Shown here in pieces: positions 5,230 to 6,256 of a DNA stretch of 6,256 nucleotides. Numbering within the stretch: the stretch's first letter is position 1; every line of letters starts with the position of its first letter. Under the pieces are notes generated by a model, which searched no databases, was not told where the DNA came from, and worked only from the letters and a program-made list of their open reading frames with translations. A program made the translations under genes and the position numbers. The DNA comes from an uncultured Eubacteriaceae bacterium (GTDB lineage Bacteria > Bacillota > Clostridia > Eubacteriales > UBA1433). The DNA is taken from contig CALGIV010000044.1 of NCBI GenBank assembly GCA_937914785.1, forward strand, positions 1 through 6,256, in the 5' to 3' direction.

Positions 5230-5652
5230 CTAATCCACTCCCACTACGGTTCCATCAACGACTTTTTCAAAACTCTGAACAATAAAACAGACCAAAAGAA
5301 TCAAACCAAAATCCCGCGTCCTATCAATGAACCAAAACACCGGATTCATCCAACTCCGCAGAAGATTGCCCGGAAGCACAAACAGCAAAAGAACGACTGC
5401 AACAATCAGTGGGATGATGCGGATTTTGACTTTTCCCTTTACTTTGAAAAGGCTTACGATGCGTTCCAGACAGATGGTGATGCCGAGCAGAAATGCCGGA
5501 AAGTAGTAGATGATATATCCCAGATAATGAGCTTTAATCGCCGTGTTTATTCCCATCCAATACAAAATATCCTGCCGGAAATACCCCAACAATAAAACAA
5601 CGGCCGCCAATACAATCTGACATACTATCACTTTGTAATTTAAAGGCTTCAT
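5230..5652 (-). CDS. Four-helix integral membrane protein of unknown function
   Basis: The protein has 140 aa. Four hydrophobic segments are clear: about residues 7-25 (VIVCQIVLAAVVLLLGYF), 41-62 (HYLGYIIYYFPAFLLGITI), 79-97 (IIPLIVAVVLLLFVLPG) and 104-130 (ending FGLILLVCFIVQSF). A basic loop KVKGKVKIR lies between the second and third, and the N-terminus and that loop are probably cytoplasmic. I recognise no family; it could be a small permease-like, holin-like or uncharacterised envelope protein. AGGAGG lies 6 nt before the ATG at 5652 and only 3 nt before an adjacent ATG at 5655, so 5652 is the better start. A strong promoter sits just upstream, and the gene is separated from the ABC exporter gene by that gene's terminator, so it is an independent unit. 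No damage is visible. Confidence 0.75.
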   Translation of the reverse strand: MKPLNYKVIVCQIVLAAVVLLLGYFRQDILYWMGINTAIKAHYLGYIIYYFPAFLLGITICLERIVSLFKVKGKVKIRIIPLIVAVVLLLFVLPGNLLRSWMNPVFWFIDRTRDFGLILLVCFIVQSFEKVVDGTVVGVD

Positions 5653-5671
5653 CATACACCTCCTATCTCAT

Positions 5672-5700
5672 ATTATACTACTCGTTTACACATTTGTCGA
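5672..5700 (-). promoter_or_regulatory. Near-consensus promoter of the membrane protein gene
   Basis: On the minus strand TCGACA (5700-5695) matches the -35 consensus at five of six positions and is followed after 17 bp by a perfect TATAAT (5677-5672). The start would fall near 5665, so the leader is very short and begins close to the AGGAGG at 5664-5659. It is one of the best promoters in the window. Confidence 0.75.
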
Positions 5701-5774
5701 AATAAGTCGAATATTTTTAGATAAAAAATGAAATCCATGTAAATGCGGTCAGGGAATTGTAAAATCTTGATATA

Positions 5775-5810
5775 CAAAAAACAAGGCAAAGTCCTCAAGC
5801 TTCGCCTTGT
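5775..5810 (-). terminator. Rho-independent terminator of the ABC exporter gene
   Basis: ACAAGGCAAAG (5781-5791) pairs with CTTCGCCTTGT (5800-5810) with a single mismatch and an 8-nt loop. On the minus strand it is followed by a run of T (5780-5776). It lies 63 nt beyond the stop of the ABC exporter gene and separates it from the membrane protein gene. Confidence 0.85.
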
Positions 5811-5872
5811 AAAATACTTGTAATATCTTTATAAAAACCATTTATTGCACCTTTAAATGTACAAACCTCGGC

Positions 5873-6256
5873 TTACCCTGCCGACTCAAACTGGCTTTCA
5901 TACAGGTTCGCATAGAATCCTTTCTGTGCCATCAACTCATCGTGCGTCCCCTGTTCGACGATATCTCCGTCGTTCATCACGAGAATTTTATCCGCATTGC
6001 GGATCGTCGACAAGCGGTGCGCGATGATAAAGCTCGTGCGCCCACGCATCAGGTTATCCATCGCCTTCTGAATCAGCACTTCCGTCCGCGTGTCAACACT
6101 GCTCGTCGCCTCGTCGAGAATCAAAATCTCAGGGTCTGCCAGAATCGCCCGCGCGATCGTCAGCAGCTGTTTCTGCCCCTGCGAGACATTGGTCGCCTCT
6201 TCGTTCAGTTCCATTCCATAACCACCGGGCAGCGCGCGAATAAAATGATCGGCCTG
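5873..6256 (-). CDS. ABC multidrug-type exporter, C-terminal nucleotide-binding part (runs off window)
   Basis: The window holds the last 127 residues; the frame is open through 6256, so the membrane domain and Walker A lie outside. Visible in order: FIRALPGGYGMELNEEATNV, signature VSQGQKQLLTIARAILA, Walker B with catalytic Glu ILILDEATSSVD, and the H-loop IIAHRLSTIRNADKILVM, ending EQGTHDELMAQKGFYANLYE. This is the ATPase end of the half-transporter exporter family related to LmrA/MsbA and the heterodimeric YheI/YheH type. The signature is SQGQ instead of the classic SGGQ, which is common in the subunit pairs of that family. An internal ATG at 6214 is not the start because conserved sequence continues upstream. 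The substrate is unknown; a partner half-transporter gene may lie next to it outside the window. The transcript ends at the terminator at 5810-5775. Confidence 0.93.
   Translation of the reverse strand, partial: QADHFIRALPGGYGMELNEEATNVSQGQKQLLTIARAILADPEILILDEATSSVDTRTEVLIQKAMDNLMRGRTSFIIAHRLSTIRNADKILVMNDGDIVEQGTHDELMAQKGFYANLYESQFESAG

Noticed and set aside
2472..6012. Recurring TCGACAA words (about 2472, 5180, 5698, 6005) as a shared operator
   Set aside because: They differ in position and orientation relative to promoters, one is inside the ABC coding sequence, and the word is short enough to recur by chance.
1..6256. CRISPR array, rRNA gene or complete insertion sequence
   Set aside because: No regularly spaced direct repeats, no rRNA-like sequence, and no transposase or integrase reading on either strand.

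Overview
The window looks like chromosomal DNA of a low-GC Firmicute, probably a gut anaerobe (Clostridia or Negativicutes). The clues are a Gram-positive style lipoprotein clostripain-like peptidase, strong AGGAGG ribosome binding sites, TATAAT-type promoters, short intergenic terminators and remains of a VanG-type glycopeptide-resistance operon. The species cannot be fixed from the sequence alone.

Left flank (1-2490), all on the minus strand: the 5' part of a small VOC/glyoxalase-fold protein with its own extended -10 promoter; a tRNA-Gly with anticodon CCC and encoded CCA, with promoter and terminator; and a 675-codon secreted lipoprotein peptidase of family C11 with its promoter. These genes are compact and look intact.

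Centre (about 2490-5220) is visibly more AT-rich and mostly debris. Left to right it holds two short overlapping minus-strand open frames of unknown origin, an orphan minus-strand terminator, a plus-strand fragment of a VanR-like receiver domain joined directly to the last 39 codons of a VanS-like kinase, a 50-nt two-part hairpin, an intact vanY-like D,D-carboxypeptidase gene, and a vanW-like pseudogene with at least five lesions. The order R-S-Y-W is that of vanG operons. The ligase, vanXY and vanT genes are absent and the two-component system is destroyed, so this is not a working resistance operon. Its one surviving protein is a membrane-anchored carboxypeptidase that would trim D-Ala from peptidoglycan stem peptides. 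The vanW homology ends at a GC-richer block with two clean inverted repeats, a candidate dispersed repeat. A possible 40-aa Cys-rich small ORF ending on a terminator lies further right.

Right flank (5230-6256), minus strand: a 140-aa four-helix membrane protein of unknown function with a near-consensus promoter, then a terminator and the C-terminal nucleotide-binding half of an ABC multidrug-type exporter that runs off the window. The simplest reading is a stable chromosomal backbone interrupted by an old, decaying insertion from a mobile resistance element that has kept only vanY.
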